64,000 nt of DNA, from NCBI GenBank assembly GCA_977006965.1, contig OZ345369.1, positions 2,232,001-2,296,000 of the forward strand, written 5' to 3'. The stretch is from Phymatolithon calcareum (taxonomy: Eukaryota > Rhodophyta > Florideophyceae > Hapalidiales). The notes under the pieces were generated by a model. The model saw only the letters and a list, made by a program, of their open reading frames with translations. It made no database searches and was not told the DNA's origin. This document shows, one piece after another, positions 63,111 to 64,000 of the stretch. Numbering within the stretch: the stretch's first letter is position 1; every line of letters starts with the position of its first letter. The translations under genes and the position numbers were made by a program.

Positions 63111-64000
63111 CAGGGGGGGTCGCTATATAGTGCTACATCGAACCAGACCAAAAAAATGGGCACTATCTAGGTTCCGCACTAAATGAAATTAACAGAAGCT
63201 TTGAAAGCGTGGTTGCCGTGACCCCCAACGATGTTGCACTGAGAACGGGGAGAACGAGTTTACTGGCGTGTTTCATCTTCAGGACGCTTGTTGAACATCT
63301 CTGAGACTAGTAGCTGTCTCTGCTTATAATTGTTCTTCTTTCGAATAGCGTCTATGAATACTCGAAATGCTCGTTGAAGAAGACTACTAGCGTCGGGAAG
63401 GTTGCACAAAAACGCAGACTCTTGAAGAGGGCGCAACATGCTGCGGAAATCAGCGAGAGCTGGGGGAGATGCGATTACCGCTGAAACTTCTTCGTCTTCG
63501 CTCTCCTTGTCAGGTTCATGTGCGCTTTGAATTACAGGCTCCTCAAATACATCTGCAACATCGGAAACGAAAGCCTCTTGAACGTCTATATCATCCTCCA
63601 CCTCAAACCAACGCTCCACATCCTCGTGTCTGACGTCGTCGTCTATTTAAGCTCTGAGCGTGTCGTCATCTGGTAAACTGACTTTCAATTTACGCAGCAT
63701 CTCGATGAAGTCGCTGACATCTTTCGAGCGGGACAGATTAGTCATTCTACCATACGTAGCGTTCACATCAGTGCTTGCTGCCAGCGGCAAACAGTCCGAT
63801 TTGACCCAGCAACGAGCTATCGTCATTTGAAATACGGTCTCCCAAGACGACTGCACCAGTTTCGCGACGTCCAACATGTGTGGCGCATATCCTTCTGCTA
63901 GACCATTCATTCCACCAGCACGGTTCTTGTTCAGTTTGGGCCGCTCGGCTCGAGTTTCGATGTCCCGGATGATTTCACGCAGCATCTCGCGTCGGTAAGC
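63111..64000 (-). mobile_element. pogo/Tigger-like transposon, copy B, truncated by the window edge
   Basis: Begins with the 3' terminal repeat CAGGGGGGGTCGCTATATAG after TA at 63109-63110. Runs on the minus strand and carries the same acidic tail (63619-63260) and the same DDE_1 C terminus (63985-63647), including the identical stop codon between them. The 5' part is outside the window. Confidence 0.92.
63260..64000 (-). pseudogene. DDE_1 transposase C-terminal end, copy B
   Basis: Residue-for-residue identical to copy A over the shared part (MLREIIRDIETRAERPKLNK region to the acidic tail), with the same TAA. Inactive as read. Confidence 0.88.

Larger units (their letters stand above)
63018..64000 (-). 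repeat. Inverted repeat arm B
   Basis: Exact inverted copy of 60921-61903 as far as read; continues past the window edge. Confidence 0.92.

Noticed and set aside
1-64000. tRNA or rRNA genes
   Set aside because: No cloverleaf with matching A and B boxes or rRNA core was recognised by reading; a covariance-model search would be decisive.

Overview
The window is eukaryotic nuclear DNA made almost entirely of transposable elements and their remains. No intact host gene could be recognised. Two spliceosomal-type introns of about 70 bp (GT...AG) are readable inside transposon genes. Integrase and chromodomain wording in one Ty3/gypsy element, together with PIF/Harbinger-like, piggyBac-like, pogo-like and DUF7869-like families, looks most like stramenopile (oomycete-type) or red-algal repeat landscapes. 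That placement is an impression from protein wording, not a demonstrated assignment.

Layout. 1-4.04 kb: decayed minus-strand Ty3/gypsy element with a possible LTR or leader to 4.56 kb. 4.57-6.3 kb: plus-strand non-LTR (LINE) reverse transcriptase remnant. 7.12-16.35 kb: Ty3/gypsy element with both LTRs and GATAC target duplications, internally deleted, and split by an intact Ty1/copia element (8839-14716; TCGTC target duplications; 1405-residue polyprotein). 16.88-19.94 kb: DNA transposon with about 40 bp terminal inverted repeats, a DDE_Tnp_4 transposase with one frameshift (minus) and an intact two-exon partner gene (plus). 20-34 kb: dispersed repeats, three LINE remnants, a 60 bp hairpin, a GC-rich island and a roughly 500 bp direct duplication. 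34.3-35.5 kb: decayed DUF7869-like gene. 37.9-40.0 kb: 713-residue LINE reverse transcriptase ORF (minus). 42.66-46.33 kb: complete piggyBac element with TTAA sites. 48.0-48.8 kb: copia remnant. 51.4-52.7 kb: PPP-type Ser/Thr phosphatase pseudogene. 53.0-53.7 kb: LINE remnant. 55.3-57.0 kb: TTAA-bounded palindromic element and a large fold-back repeat. 57.4-58.7 kb: second, decayed piggyBac-like gene. 60.4-61.8 kb and 63.1 kb to the window end: two copies of a deleted pogo-like transposon in inverted orientation, inside an apparently perfect inverted repeat.

How the parts relate. The genes are not a pathway; they are independent selfish elements stacked by insertion, with an order that can be read. 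The gypsy element inserted first (its LTRs differ at about ten places by eye), then the copia element inserted into it (its LTRs differ only in minisatellite copy number). The copia primer-binding site matches the anticodon arm of initiator tRNA-Met rather than the tRNA 3' end. Frameshifts in the otherwise well-preserved Harbinger-like and piggyBac transposases are each undone by one added base, mostly in a homopolymer run, so sequencing error is a live alternative to decay.
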